Counted from the first letter of the stretch, positions 43,908 to 52,559 are shown. The stretch: DNA of 64,000 nt from Sphingobacterium wenxiniae (GCF_900116225.1 NZ_FOZZ01000001.1:1-64000), one strand, 5' to 3'. Numbers and translations are program-made. The notes: generated by a model not told the origin, from the sequence alone.

Positions 43908-45596
43908 TTAAAGAAATGGAATCGTGATCTTTATTTTAAGTCCCTTTACCATTTCATCGACAAAGATAATTTTGCCACTTAAACTTTTAATACGGGAAAC
44001 CGTATTTGTCAATCCATTACCGTGAGGGGTATCTTTTTTTATACCAATACCGTCGTCACTGTAATTTATACTTAAGTGATCGCCTTTCTTCTCAAAACGA
44101 ATAACGACATTCTCCGCTTGACTGTGTTTATCCATATTCACCATTAATTCTTGCACCACCTGTCGGATATGTTCTTTACTTTGCTCGCCTATAGACTTCC
44201 ATAGTTCAGCTTCATTACCAATGATGAAGATCTCACGACCGTCGTTAGAAAACGATTTGAGAAGCTGGTTTAAGCGCTCATAGTAAGGTTGATCAGTTTT
44301 TACTCCTTCTTCGCTCTCATATGATATATCTCGAGACTTGTTGTACATCTCCTCCAACTTATCAAGTGTATATTCTCGATCAATAACCTGCTTATACTCG
44401 ATTTCTTTCATGACACGGTAAAGGCCATTAGCAACCACGTCGTGTACTTTTTTAGAAGTTTCTAACTTATTGGCTTTGATTTGATTCTCTGCTTCAAGTT
44501 CAAGTCGCTGTTTTCGTTTTTTGTAATAAAATGTCCCAGTTACTGTAAATACAACAAAAAGAATAGTAACACCTCCTGTTATAACTCGCTGTCGTGTGAG
44601 TTTATATGTTTTTTCTGCATTATCCTTTTGCAGCAGTAGGTTGTCTGCCTTATTTTTTTCAACCTCGTAACGGATAAGCGCAAATTGATTTTTGGCCGCC
44701 GCACGTGCAAGTTGAACGCTATCACTCAGTTGTTGATAGATTCTAAAATAAGCTTTAGCGGAATTTTCAGGGCTAAGTTCTATGAGTTTATGTAATGCTT
44801 TCAACCTATCGGTTGGGCTTTGTAATCGTTCAGCTACCTCATACATCCTTTCTGCGTAGAACAATGCGGAATCTTTTTTTTGCGTTATATAGTAATCAGC
44901 TAAATGAGAAAAACTCGCATTCTGCCCCCAAAGGTCTTTCTCATATTCACGAATTTTTAAAGCTGCTATAAACTCAGCGATTGGATTATAATCTTTATTT
45001 TTATGCCACTTGAATCTAGCAAAATTAGATAATACACGAGCATATTCCATCGATTTTTTATTAGTCGTTTGTATGTTAAGCTCATATAGAATATCTAATG
45101 CCTTATCGTATTGCCCTATATTCTGATAAGCTATTGCTATATTATTTTTATAAATATGGGTTAAAATCGTATCATTAGAAAACATAATTGCAGAATTATA
45201 GAAAGAGATAGCATTTTTATAATCCTTTAAGAAATCTGTTGCTGAAGCAAGATTATTATAATTAGAGCTGAGATAAATACGATGTTCAGGGTTACTCTCA
45301 TCAAGATAGGTTGATGCTTGTAAGGAAGTCTCTTGTGCGCCATAATAGTCTCCCTGCTCTTTTTGCGTAATCGCCATGTTAATTAAACAGTTTGCCGTAT
45401 TTAAACTATCTCCTGCTTCAATAAATAAATCCTTTGCTTGGCTAAAAGCGAGAAATGCGCTATCTGAAATTCCCCTATCCAAATAAGAGTATGCGGAATC
45501 ATAATATGGATTGTCTATATATATTACTTGTTTATAATTCTCCCTTACACAAGAAATTAAACAAAAAAGAAGGAGATATATTATTTGCTTTTTCAA
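43908..45596 (-). CDS. TPR-sensor histidine kinase
   Basis: A 562-residue membrane kinase. Lipoprotein-type signal (FCLISC, Cys16), then about 300 residues of TPR helices outside the membrane (AYSYLDRGISDSAFLAFSQAKDLFIEAGD, CLINMAITQKEQGDYYGAQETSLQAS, IAIAYQNIGQYDKALDILYEL). A single membrane segment lies at about 338-358. The cytoplasmic part has the DHp helix with His385 (KKVHDVVANGLYRVM) and an HATPase_c domain (N box ELMVNMDKHS, 483 onward; G1 SDDGIGIKK, 514-519; GNGLTNTVSRI). TPR sensors commonly bind peptides, relevant to the small peptide gene upstream. Confidence 0.9.
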   Translation of the reverse strand: MKKQIIYLLLFCLISCVRENYKQVIYIDNPYYDSAYSYLDRGISDSAFLAFSQAKDLFIEAGDSLNTANCLINMAITQKEQGDYYGAQETSLQASTYLDESNPEHRIYLSSNYNNLASATDFLKDYKNAISFYNSAIMFSNDTILTHIYKNNIAIAYQNIGQYDKALDILYELNIQTTNKKSMEYARVLSNFARFKWHKNKDYNPIAEFIAALKIREYEKDLWGQNASFSHLADYYITQKKDSALFYAERMYEVAERLQSPTDRLKALHKLIELSPENSAKAYFRIYQQLSDSVQLARAAAKNQFALIRYEVEKNKADNLLLQKDNAEKTYKLTRQRVITGGVTILFVVFTVTGTFYYKKRKQRLELEAENQIKANKLETSKKVHDVVANGLYRVMKEIEYKQVIDREYTLDKLEEMYNKSRDISYESEEGVKTDQPYYERLNQLLKSFSNDGREIFIIGNEAELWKSIGEQSKEHIRQVVQELMVNMDKHSQAENVVIRFEKKGDHLSINYSDDGIGIKKDTPHGNGLTNTVSRIKSLSGKIIFVDEMVKGLKIKITIPFL

Positions 45597-45654
45597 TAAA
45601 GGCTACTTTTTCCAAAGTAAAGAAAAATATGCTAAACAAAAGTTTTATTTAAAA

Positions 45655-45678
45655 AAAAGGCGACACATGTCGCCTTTT
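45655..45678. terminator. Terminator between the peptide gene and the kinase gene
   Basis: AAAAGGCGACA (45655-45665) pairs exactly with TGTCGCCTTTT (45668-45678). Flanking A and T runs make it a good bidirectional intrinsic terminator; on the minus strand it lies 20 bases after the peptide stop, so that transcript should end before the kinase gene. Confidence 0.8.
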
Positions 45679-45698
45679 CTAAAAAAACATATTGAATG

Positions 45699-45875
45699 TT
45701 ATCCTTCTGGATTCGAAGGTCTTGGTGGGCGTGGTGGGCGAGGCGTGCTTGTTTCACCACCTGTTGTTCCTCCATTGTCATTATTAGTCGTTTGTGTAGT
45801 CGGCTGACCGTTATTACCAGACTGATTTGCTTGACCGCCTTGGCCAAATAAAAGTGCTAAAATTAAATACCACAT
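45699..45875 (-). CDS. Small secreted Gly/Asn- and Pro/Arg-rich peptide (58 aa)
   Basis: Read from the ATG at 45875 to TAA at 45699, the frame gives a short hydrophobic start (MWYLILALLFGQGGQANQ), a Gly/Asn/Thr-rich middle (SGNNGQPTTQTTNNDNGG) and a Pro-Arg tail (TPRPPRPPRPSNPEG). The composition and clean frame look coded rather than random. It could be a secreted or membrane-anchored peptide. No family is recognised. It lies directly upstream of the TPR-kinase operon on the same strand, separated by a terminator hairpin. It is short, so existence is not certain. Confidence 0.5.
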   Translation of the reverse strand: MWYLILALLFGQGGQANQSGNNGQPTTQTTNNDNGGTTGGETSTPRPPRPPRPSNPEG

Positions 45876-45905
45876 TTTTCAAAAAATTTAAAAGTCAAAA
45901 ACTTG

Positions 45906-46035
45906 GTAGGTCCCCGTACTCCATGTACGGGCTTGCTACGATTGTTTTCAGAAGGCCTTCTGAATTTTTTGGGAAGTGTGAGTGTCTATCGCGGGAGTCA
46001 GTAACTGCTTCCCAAACCGGCTAAAGACTACCGCG
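45906..46035. ncRNA. Structure-rich intergenic segment, candidate RNA or leader
   Basis: Inverted pairs: GTAG/CTAC (45906-45909, 45936-45939) around CCCGTAC/GTACGGG (45913-45919, 45925-45931); an 18-base palindrome TTCAGAAGGCCTTCTGAA (45947-45964) followed by six T on the plus strand; TTTGGGAAG/CTTCCCAAA (45968-45976, 46008-46016); and CGCGGGAGTC/GACTACCGCG (45990-45999, 46026-46035, one mismatch), which interleaves with the previous pair. This could be a leader of the 58-aa gene or a small RNA. The rest of the 45876-46284 gap shows nothing else. Confidence 0.35.
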
Positions 46036-46272
46036 ACATCTTCTCTTTTTATAATCTATTTTGTATCTTTAACTGACCGAAGCCAATGGAGATATCATTG
46101 GATTACGAAAGCAAAATTATGGGGTGACTGAGGGCTCAGGTGTGCAATTTTCCAGTCTTTCTATCCTTTCTAATCCCTTTCTAAATTTTCTACTGTTATG
46201 GTACAAACGAGAAACCAGCCAAGTCAACATTATCATTACGGTTTTCCGTATTTTTCCGATCGATGTAGAATT

Positions 46273-46280
46273 TAATTTTG
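46273..46280 (+). promoter_or_regulatory. Candidate -7 box (TAATTTTG) 4 bases before the 46285 gene
   Basis: TAATTTTG matches TAnnTTTG and ends 4 bases before the ATG, implying a leaderless or near-leaderless transcript. Confidence 0.4.
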
Positions 46281-46284
46281 AGAC

Positions 46285-47175
46285 ATGACTTCATTTGACC
46301 TTTTCAGAAATAGCGTATTAAAAATGTATCAGAAAAAAAAATCGCAAGATTTGTTAGATAGTTGGTTGAGCAATCCTTCTCCAGCTAATCTCAAGAAATA
46401 TTGTTTGGTGCGGTTAAATGAGGGACTTAATGTGGATGATACCAAAGTTTTTGAACGTGTCTTTGTATCCAATGGGAATGTTGATGATTTAGAGCGAACA
46501 ATCAACCGGACAGAGCCTGAAAAATTAAAAACGTTGCAGTATTTTATTATCGGCAGAACAAAAACTACAGATGAAAATCTAGTCAAGTTGTTAGCAGTGC
46601 TGATTGACTTCCAACCAAGACCATTTCGTCTAAATGATTGGTCAAAAAAAGAAGAGGGAGGTACTATATTATGCGACTATCCCACTGACCAAGAAGCTAA
46701 ATCTAATAATCAACCTCAAAAAAACAATGATGTACTGATCGTCAATGATTTTAAGGACAAATTTTATAAAAGAAAAAAAAGTGTCGTATACGCCATCGGT
46801 TCAGCAGCTCTAGGGTTGGGGATATGTTTTAGAATAATTGATTGGCAAGCCGAGCAATGTATGTTATGGCAGGATGAGCAGTATATTGCTGTACACTGTA
46901 AAGACAACTATCCCAATACCATCGCGCTCAATCCAGGGGTACTCCATACCTTCAGAAAGATCACTCGACCAGATACATTGACCATACGGCATGAAAAAAG
47001 GGTTTGGTATTCGAAAATTGATAACCATGTAGAATTCTTTACAACAATAGGGCACGGATTTCATCCAGAATTTATGGATAGGTCATTAAAGGCTGCAACC
47101 AAAGAGATATTGGAGAAATATGCAGGTAAAAGTATGAAAGGAAATGGAGAAGATATTCCTACAAATGAAAAGTAA
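46285..47175 (+). CDS. Single-pass membrane protein of unknown function
   Basis: I do not recognise this 296-residue protein. The N-terminal 165 residues are soluble and helical (FDLFRNSVLKMYQKKKSQDLLDSWL, CLVRLNEGLNVDDTKVFERVF). A membrane helix lies near 168-185 (KKSVVYAIGSAALGLGICFRIIDW), after a Lys/Arg-rich stretch. The C-terminal part has ECMLWQDEQYIAVHCKD- and IALNPGVLHTFRKITRPDTLTI-type strands, probably outside the cytoplasm. The arrangement suggests an anti-sigma-like or sensor protein, but no domain supports it. Confidence 0.65.
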   Translation: MTSFDLFRNSVLKMYQKKKSQDLLDSWLSNPSPANLKKYCLVRLNEGLNVDDTKVFERVFVSNGNVDDLERTINRTEPEKLKTLQYFIIGRTKTTDENLVKLLAVLIDFQPRPFRLNDWSKKEEGGTILCDYPTDQEAKSNNQPQKNNDVLIVNDFKDKFYKRKKSVVYAIGSAALGLGICFRIIDWQAEQCMLWQDEQYIAVHCKDNYPNTIALNPGVLHTFRKITRPDTLTIRHEKRVWYSKIDNHVEFFTTIGHGFHPEFMDRSLKAATKEILEKYAGKSMKGNGEDIPTNEK

Positions 47176-47266
47176 TCCAAGGGAAAGGTCAGTTAACATT
47201 GTGTTTTGAAATCTACTTTGGAGCGCTTATAAGCCACTTTCATCACTATTATTCTGTCTTTTTTCC

Positions 47267-47274
47267 TACCTTTG
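47267..47274 (+). promoter_or_regulatory. Candidate -7 box (TACCTTTG) 4 bases before the 47279 gene
   Basis: TACCTTTG fits TAnnTTTG exactly and ends 4 bases before the ATG, so transcription would start at the start codon. Confidence 0.45.
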
Positions 47275-47278
47275 AGCT

Positions 47279-47485
47279 ATGACGATAGACGAATTGAAAC
47301 AAGCATTACTAACAACAGGCAAAACATACACACTCCCTATCAAACTCAGCATAGACCAGACTCTTACAGAGAATGTGGATCAGTTTCTGAAGGTTCAGTT
47401 CATAGAAGCCGAGGCTTGGAAAAAGGAGCTCTCCAAATGTCCCGCTTATTTACGTCTCTTGAAATTCTATGAAGCAACCCGATAA
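47279..47485 (+). CDS. Small protein (DUF6965-like), unknown function
   Basis: A 68-residue cytoplasmic protein (MTIDELKQALLTTGKTYTLPIKLSIDQ). The layout, an N-terminal helix, TLPIKLSIDQTLTENVDQFLKVQF and a C-terminal amphipathic helix ending CPAYLRLLKFYEATR, resembles small Bacteroidota proteins of the DUF6965 type. The resemblance is from memory and not certain. A consensus -7 box directly before the ATG supports expression. Confidence 0.6.
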   Translation: MTIDELKQALLTTGKTYTLPIKLSIDQTLTENVDQFLKVQFIEAEAWKKELSKCPAYLRLLKFYEATR

Positions 47486-47550
47486 ATCAGGTTATTCTTG
47501 ACTTTTTTTATTTCTTAACATACATCAATGCGTACCCTTATTTATTCTTC

Positions 47551-47558
47551 TACTTTTG
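47551..47558 (+). promoter_or_regulatory. -7 box (TACTTTTG) for the YceI gene
   Basis: TACTTTTG fits TAnnTTTG and lies 33 bases before the ATG at 47592. Confidence 0.5.
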
Positions 47559-47591
47559 TTTCCATAAGAACAAAACAAAAAAGAAATAAAT

Positions 47592-48119
47592 ATGGCAACA
47601 TGGAATTTAGATAACGCGCATAGCGAAATCGAATTTAAAGTAAAACACATGATGATTTCTACCGTGAAGGGTCAGTTCCAAGATTTTCAAGTGACGGTAG
47701 ACAGTGCGGATACAACACTATCCGATCAGACACGAATCTTAGCTGAAATTAAGGTCGAAAGCATCGATACCAAAAACAAAGATCGCGACGCACATCTTAA
47801 AAACGAAGATTTTTTTAATACAACAGTTTTTCCGAACATCACTTTTCAAGCTACAGCTATTGAGAATAAAGGCGATGGCGAGTATCAAATCACCGGTGAT
47901 TTAACAATTAAAGACGTAACCCGTTCCGTTGCTTTTGATGTAGAATTTGGAGGATTGGCAAAAGACCCTTGGGGCAACCAAAAAGCAGGTTATACAGTTA
48001 CTGGAAAAATCAATCGTAATGATTTTGGGTTGACGTACAATGCTGTATTGGAAACTGGCGGGGTTATGCTGAGTGATGAAGTGAAATTCCAAGCAGACCT
48101 ACAATTTGTTATTGCGTAA
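47592..48119 (+). CDS. YceI-family isoprenoid-binding-like protein
   Basis: A 175-residue lipocalin-like barrel of the YceI family. Family features: WNLDNAHSEIEFKVKHMMISTVKGQF at the start, ESIDTKNKDRDAHLKNEDFFNTTVFPNITF in the middle, and VAFDVEFGGLAKDPWGNQKAGYTVTGKINRNDFGLTYNAVLETGGVMLSDEVKFQADLQF at the end. YceI proteins bind isoprenoid or amide lipids and are often stress-induced. Unlike the E. coli protein it lacks a signal peptide, so it is probably cytoplasmic. Confidence 0.94.
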   Translation: MATWNLDNAHSEIEFKVKHMMISTVKGQFQDFQVTVDSADTTLSDQTRILAEIKVESIDTKNKDRDAHLKNEDFFNTTVFPNITFQATAIENKGDGEYQITGDLTIKDVTRSVAFDVEFGGLAKDPWGNQKAGYTVTGKINRNDFGLTYNAVLETGGVMLSDEVKFQADLQFVIA

Positions 48120-48136
48120 CTCTTCAAGTTTATATT

Positions 48137-48186
48137 AAAAAAGTGCCATTATACGGGGTTTCAACAACGTAATAATGGCACTTTTT
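48137..48186 (+). terminator. Terminator after the YceI gene
   Basis: AAAAAGTGCCATTAT and ATAATGGCACTTTTT pair exactly around a roughly 20-base loop, with a T-run ending the plus-strand copy. Confidence 0.8.
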
Positions 48187-48234
48187 GTTTATTGTTATAA
48201 GCTATTGCACATTCTGAAATAAAAAGTCTTCTAA

Positions 48235-48318
48235 TTGTCACTCTGAGCTTGTCGAGGAGCGACATGTCTATCCTTCGACGAATGTCAGGCTGAGCCTGTC
48301 GAAGCCTCAGGATGACAA
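48235..48318. repeat. Palindromic TTGTCA...TGACAA intergenic element
   Basis: TTGTCACTCTGAGC at the left faces CTCAGGATGACAA at the right (partly matched). Inside are CTTGTCGAGGAGC and GGCTGAGCCTGTCGAAGCC, a motif class dispersed in many Bacteroidota genomes. It lies between the YceI gene and the convergent exporter operon. Confidence 0.6.
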
Positions 48319-48378
48319 AAAAGTGCTAATACACAACAGATTATTATACATCTTTCCTTTACAGATCATAACCGGCTT

Positions 48379-49539
48379 TTAAACCAATTCCTTCCGTACC
48401 TTTCTTACTTTCACACTAAGCACGATCCATGCTGCCAAAAAGGAAACCAAAGCTATCCCTATCAGATAATACAGAGCCGTGTATGTATGGTAATTCTCAG
48501 CATGCTGTATAAACATCAGGCGGAATATGCGTAAGTAATGCGTAGAGGGAATGACATTGGCAATAGCTTGAACCCAAACAGGCATCAAACTGGATGGCCA
48601 TGTAAAACCACTGATAATAAAAGCCGGTGTAGCAATGACCATCAGAATCTCTGTAGCTTTCAACTGTGAAGGAAGAATGACGCTCACCAAAATCCCTATA
48701 AAACATACGGCAAGCAAAAACACAAAGGAACAGAGGGTAAACCACCAGAAGTCAGTCTGTAAAGGCATTTGATAGTATTTACCCAAAGCCCAATACCATA
48801 CAAATATACCTATAGACATCAAGATATAAGGCAAGATTTTCACCATGATAAGTCCAAAGGCATTCGGCATTTTTTGCACCAGTTCACGGAAACTATTGCT
48901 TTCAAACTCTGAAGCAAATGATAGAGCCAATCCCAACAGCAAGACCTGTTGAAGTACTGTAATCAATACTCCGGGAAGCATAAAGTACAAGTAATTTCCG
49001 CTTCTTATATTCTGCTTAATAATAGTAGTCTTAAAAGGTTCATATTGCTGGGTGGCTACATACTCTGGCACACCTCTTTTCATCTGTGATTGAATCTGCA
49101 CCCCTGCCTTCATGGTCATCGCACATACATTGACAGCCATCATGGCGGTGTTAGAGGTCAACGTATTAGCTCCGTCTACAAAAATGGTTACCTCAGGAAG
49201 TCGATTCTGCTGTATGCCAGAAGAGAAACCTTTCGGTATATGTACAATCGTAGTTGCCTCATGCTTTAAGGCAATATCCTTAGAATTGAAGAGGGAAGGC
49301 AATATCTCCGCAATGGAAATACTTTCATTATCATTCAGCATATTGATGAAAGTCTCACTCATAGGGCCATGGTCTTCATCCACGACAATGATTGGCATTT
49401 CGGTAACCTTACCCTTTTGGTAAACATGACCTATCAACACGCCATATAAAATAGGTGCGCCCACAAACAACATTAATAATACACTGTTGTTGAAGAACAG
49501 CTTGAATTCCCGTTGTAATAATGCTATAAATTTCTTCAC
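48379..49539 (-). CDS. ABC-2 type permease of an exporter
   Basis: A 386-residue inner-membrane permease of the ABC-2 family (YhhJ/YbhR-like). One N-terminal helix (about 20-40, NSVLLMLFVGAPILYGVLIG) is followed by a large periplasmic domain and five or six C-terminal helices (SGNYLYFMLPGVLITVLQQVLLLGLALSFASEFESNSFRELV is the typical signature; TPAFIISGFTWPSSLMPVWVQAIANVIPSTHYLRIFR follows). No ATPase gene is present in the cluster. It ends the TolC-HlyD-permease unit. Confidence 0.9.
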   Translation of the reverse strand: MKKFIALLQREFKLFFNNSVLLMLFVGAPILYGVLIGHVYQKGKVTEMPIIVVDEDHGPMSETFINMLNDNESISIAEILPSLFNSKDIALKHEATTIVHIPKGFSSGIQQNRLPEVTIFVDGANTLTSNTAMMAVNVCAMTMKAGVQIQSQMKRGVPEYVATQQYEPFKTTIIKQNIRSGNYLYFMLPGVLITVLQQVLLLGLALSFASEFESNSFRELVQKMPNAFGLIMVKILPYILMSIGIFVWYWALGKYYQMPLQTDFWWFTLCSFVFLLAVCFIGILVSVILPSQLKATEILMVIATPAFIISGFTWPSSLMPVWVQAIANVIPSTHYLRIFRLMFIQHAENYHTYTALYYLIGIALVSFLAAWIVLSVKVRKVRKELV

Positions 49540-49551
49540 AACCTTTGCCTT

Positions 49552-50508
49552 TTATTCTACATGTAAAGTCACCATGGTCTTTGTCAGAATGTCCTCTGTC
49601 GTGGAGAAATCCTCCGGCACGACCTTAACCTCAAACAAAGCCAATTGATTATCATAATCCGGGTAAGCCGTTGCAATATTGGCGTAAGCATTCAAGGCCT
49701 TTATAGCAACCACTTTACCTTTGATTTCCTTATTATTCTGATAAGGGACTTTTACCGTTACCTCTTTGCCTTTCTGCACCTTTGCAATATGGTCTTCTGC
49801 TAGTGTGAATCTGAAATAGACCGAATTATGGATATAGCCATTGACAATAGGATACCCCGCCATGGCCAACTCTCCCACTTTAAGATTAATAGTCTCCACG
49901 CTCATATCCTGCGGTGCAATAAGGTATTTCTCCCGTGCCGCAACCTCCACTTCGGACACCGCTCCTTTTGCCCGCTCTTTCTGCCCCAGAGCCATCATCT
50001 GTTGCTCGCGTCTAGCTCCTTCTTTTGCTTCGGCAAGCTCCGCTTGAGCAGCTAGATATTGATTCTTAGCACCTTGGTACTTCGCGTAGGTCTCGTCGTA
50101 TTTCTGTTGTGACACCAAACTGTCCTTTAAAAGATTATCCAATCGCTCAATGGATTTTTTGGCAAAATTATATTGCTCTGTCAATCCATCTACTTTAGCT
50201 TGCAATTGGGTCAACTGCCCAGCAGTTGCTCCTTTAACGGCCATATTATATTGGGCATCAGCCGACTGCAAAGCGCCTTTGGCCTGTTCTGTTTTCGCAT
50301 CCACCTCGGGAATATCTAAAATAGCTAAGGTATCACCTGCGTGGACAAAATCGCCTTCAGAGACCAAAATTTTCTCTACCTTTCCAGGCACTTTGGTCAC
50401 TACGGTAATTTGCTCGCGTTCGACCTTACCGTCCAATGTCTTCTCTTTCTTGTCCTGCTGACAAGCAAAAAATGTAAAAATAAGCGGGATGATGTATATT
50501 CTTTTCAT
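49552..50508 (-). CDS. HlyD-family periplasmic adaptor lipoprotein
   Basis: A 318-residue membrane-fusion protein linking the permease to TolC. The lipoprotein signal has Cys16 (FTFFAC). The lipoyl-like half-motifs are VPGKVEKILVSEGDFVHAGDTLAILDIPEVDAK and the later barrel KVQKGKEVTVKVPYQNNKEIKGKVVAIKALN. A long coiled coil covers about 75-185 (AKGALQSADAQYNMAVKGATAGQLTQLQAKVDGLTEQYNFAKKSIERLDNLLKDSLVSQQKYDETYAKYQGAK). It is 12 bases from the permease gene and 6 from the TolC gene. Confidence 0.92.
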   Translation of the reverse strand: MKRIYIIPLIFTFFACQQDKKEKTLDGKVEREQITVVTKVPGKVEKILVSEGDFVHAGDTLAILDIPEVDAKTEQAKGALQSADAQYNMAVKGATAGQLTQLQAKVDGLTEQYNFAKKSIERLDNLLKDSLVSQQKYDETYAKYQGAKNQYLAAQAELAEAKEGARREQQMMALGQKERAKGAVSEVEVAAREKYLIAPQDMSVETINLKVGELAMAGYPIVNGYIHNSVYFRFTLAEDHIAKVQKGKEVTVKVPYQNNKEIKGKVVAIKALNAYANIATAYPDYDNQLALFEVKVVPEDFSTTEDILTKTMVTLHVE

Positions 50509-50514
50509 GATGTA

Positions 50515-51909
50515 TTATTCTAATATGGTATCCAACAATTTACCTGAACTATGTAACAGCTCCACTGCAGATAAACGCTGTTGTAAAACACTACTATAAT
50601 ATGCCAAGTTGACCTTATACCAGTCATTTTCTGTAGCCAACAATTCCGTCACGTCAATCAGTTCGGCTTCATATTGTCGGGAAGCCATTTTTAGGTTGTT
50701 TTCTGCGACCTTAACTTGCTGTTCTCCTACACGCAACTTTTGGTTACTGGTATTATATGACAATTTATTCTTATCAAGCAGAAGCGTTAACTTCTCTTCC
50801 GCATCCGCACGTTTTGTTTCATTAATCGCCTGATCCAGTTGAACCTGTTTGATTTTCGATTTATGCTCTCCTCCTGTAAAGATATCCCATTTCACACCTA
50901 AACCTACCATAAGGTTTGGCCGGCCTTTCAGATGATTGGTAGATAGGTTGATATCTCCGACAACAGGTTTATCCTTAATTTTAATGTTACTATCGAAAAT
51001 ATTTAGATAGTTTGCGGAACCAAAAGCAAACACAGTAGGTAAACCTGCTCCTTTCTCTTTCTTATATAGATATTCCATGGCCTTTGCCGAGGCGTCCAAC
51101 GCTTTCAGTTCGGAGCGCTCCTGTACATCCGTGGGCATCTCTTCCAGCATAATAGGAGAAAGCTGATAAACGATAGCTTGAATATCCGCTACAGCCAGAC
51201 CAGCTTCCTGCTGTATCTTTTTTTGTAGCAGCTCTCTATTTCCGGTGAGTTCAACTTTTTTCTCTTCCAATTCGAGCAAGGCTAATTTTAATTTATCACG
51301 ATCGTAAGGAATAGCTAAACCATTGGCAATAGCTTTGTTTACCTTTTCCTGTTCCTTCTTCAACCGTTTTTCAGAGTCAACAATCAGTTTTTCGACTTCA
51401 TCCAATAGCATCAATTGGTCGAAAGAAGCTAAAATATCTTTTGCTATACTTTCACGGCTCGCATCCATGAGGTAGCCTTGTGCTTTTGATTTTTCCTGCA
51501 AAGCACGCTGTCCATTGGGGATTTGTAAACCCGAAAAAATCACCTGCCTTACGGAAATACCGGCATAGGCTATTTGAGAAGTCATGGTAAAATCCGTGGC
51601 TCCTTCAAATAATCCTAGATTCAGTGCTGGCAGATTGAGTGTCGGCAAATCCAGACTTCCATTATTGTGTGTATACCCATATAAACCGGTAGCCGCCACA
51701 TGCGGAAGCTTTTTTGCTCTGACTTCATCAGCTTCCAACAAGGTTTTGTTGGCATCCATGGATTTGACTTTCAAATCTTTATTAGCTTGGAACGCATTCT
51801 GAATAACGGTTTTGAGCTGAGGTTCAATAATTGTTTGTGCATAGAGATTTTCTCCTGCAAATAAGCAGAAAATCCCCAGCATTGCATAACTCCATCTTTT
51901 GTTCATCAT
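50515..51909 (-). CDS. TolC-family outer-membrane channel (exporter)
   Basis: A 464-residue TolC-like outer-membrane efflux channel with an N-terminal signal (about 1-24, ending NLYAQ). Two coiled-coil halves are visible: KTVIQNAFQANKDLKVKSMDANKTLLEADEVRAKKLPHVAATGLYGY and VKWDIFTGGEHKSKIKQVQLDQAINETKRADAEEKLTLLLDKNKLSYNTSNQKLRVGEQQVKVAENNLKMASRQYEAELIDVTELLATEN. It is the first gene of the three-gene exporter unit, downstream of a Crp/Fnr regulator. Confidence 0.92.
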   Translation of the reverse strand: MMNKRWSYAMLGIFCLFAGENLYAQTIIEPQLKTVIQNAFQANKDLKVKSMDANKTLLEADEVRAKKLPHVAATGLYGYTHNNGSLDLPTLNLPALNLGLFEGATDFTMTSQIAYAGISVRQVIFSGLQIPNGQRALQEKSKAQGYLMDASRESIAKDILASFDQLMLLDEVEKLIVDSEKRLKKEQEKVNKAIANGLAIPYDRDKLKLALLELEEKKVELTGNRELLQKKIQQEAGLAVADIQAIVYQLSPIMLEEMPTDVQERSELKALDASAKAMEYLYKKEKGAGLPTVFAFGSANYLNIFDSNIKIKDKPVVGDINLSTNHLKGRPNLMVGLGVKWDIFTGGEHKSKIKQVQLDQAINETKRADAEEKLTLLLDKNKLSYNTSNQKLRVGEQQVKVAENNLKMASRQYEAELIDVTELLATENDWYKVNLAYYSSVLQQRLSAVELLHSSGKLLDTILE

Positions 51910-51980
51910 GTCAGTTATTTATTGTGAAACAAAAATCGGTAAAAGAATGTTTAATTTTTTTCAGATATCTTAAAAAAGCA

Positions 51981-52559
51981 CTATCGCTGAGCACGAATAA
52001 CGCTCAGTGTCTGTTGTGATATACCCAAATAGGACGCGATGTCCCCTAATGGTGCTCGCAACAGGATACCGGGATGCTGTGTTAATAAATTTTGGTAGCG
52101 CTCTTGCGCTGTTTCAAATTGTAGACTTTGCAAGCGTGATGAAAAACCCATCAATGCTTCCACTAGAATAGTTTGTATTAATTGATTAACAGCGATGGTA
52201 TCCTCAGCCAGTTTCATGATTACAGAAAGCGGGATACGTGTTACGGTAGAGGTTTCCACCGCTTCTATACCATATATGGATTGCTTATCGTAAAACATGC
52301 TATCGGTCGCTCCGGCAAATGTCATCTCCGGAAAAAAATAATGTGTGATATGCTTTCCTCCTTTGGGGTAGAACATGCGTACCAATCCTTCTTGCACGAA
52401 ATAAACATTTTTGGAATAGTGGCCCGGTTGTAGAATGATTTCCTTTTTAGGATATACCTTGGTTGTACTTGCTTCATCTATCTGCTGAAGCACCTCATTG
52501 GAGAGTCCAAAATTTGTTCTTAGGTATACAATAAGCTGCATTACGCTAAAATAAGGCAT
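51981..52559 (-). CDS. Crp/Fnr-family transcriptional regulator
   Basis: A 192-residue regulator with a cyclic-nucleotide-binding-like N-domain (TTKVYPKKEIILQPGHYSKNVYFVQEGLVRMFY, about 30-65; FFPEMTFAGATDSMFYDKQSIYGIEAVETSTV) and a long dimerisation helix. The HTH is short (DIASYLGISQQTLSVIRAQ at the C-terminus). Bacteroidota members of this type often lie next to efflux or transport genes. Two candidate starts (52559, 52541) both fall inside a large inverted repeat, suggesting autoregulation. It is followed after 71 bases by the TolC-HlyD-permease unit, a probable target. Confidence 0.9.
   Translation of the reverse strand: MPYFSVMQLIVYLRTNFGLSNEVLQQIDEASTTKVYPKKEIILQPGHYSKNVYFVQEGLVRMFYPKGGKHITHYFFPEMTFAGATDSMFYDKQSIYGIEAVETSTVTRIPLSVIMKLAEDTIAVNQLIQTILVEALMGFSSRLQSLQFETAQERYQNLLTQHPGILLRAPLGDIASYLGISQQTLSVIRAQR

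Noticed and set aside
45632..45847. Minus-strand frame of 71 residues over the peptide gene
   Set aside because: Out of frame with the Pro/Gly-rich peptide and runs through the terminator hairpin; the 45699-45875 frame has better composition and start.
48235..48318. CRISPR-like or IS end at the TTGTCA element
   Set aside because: Single palindromic unit without repeat array or transposase; fits a dispersed intergenic repeat.
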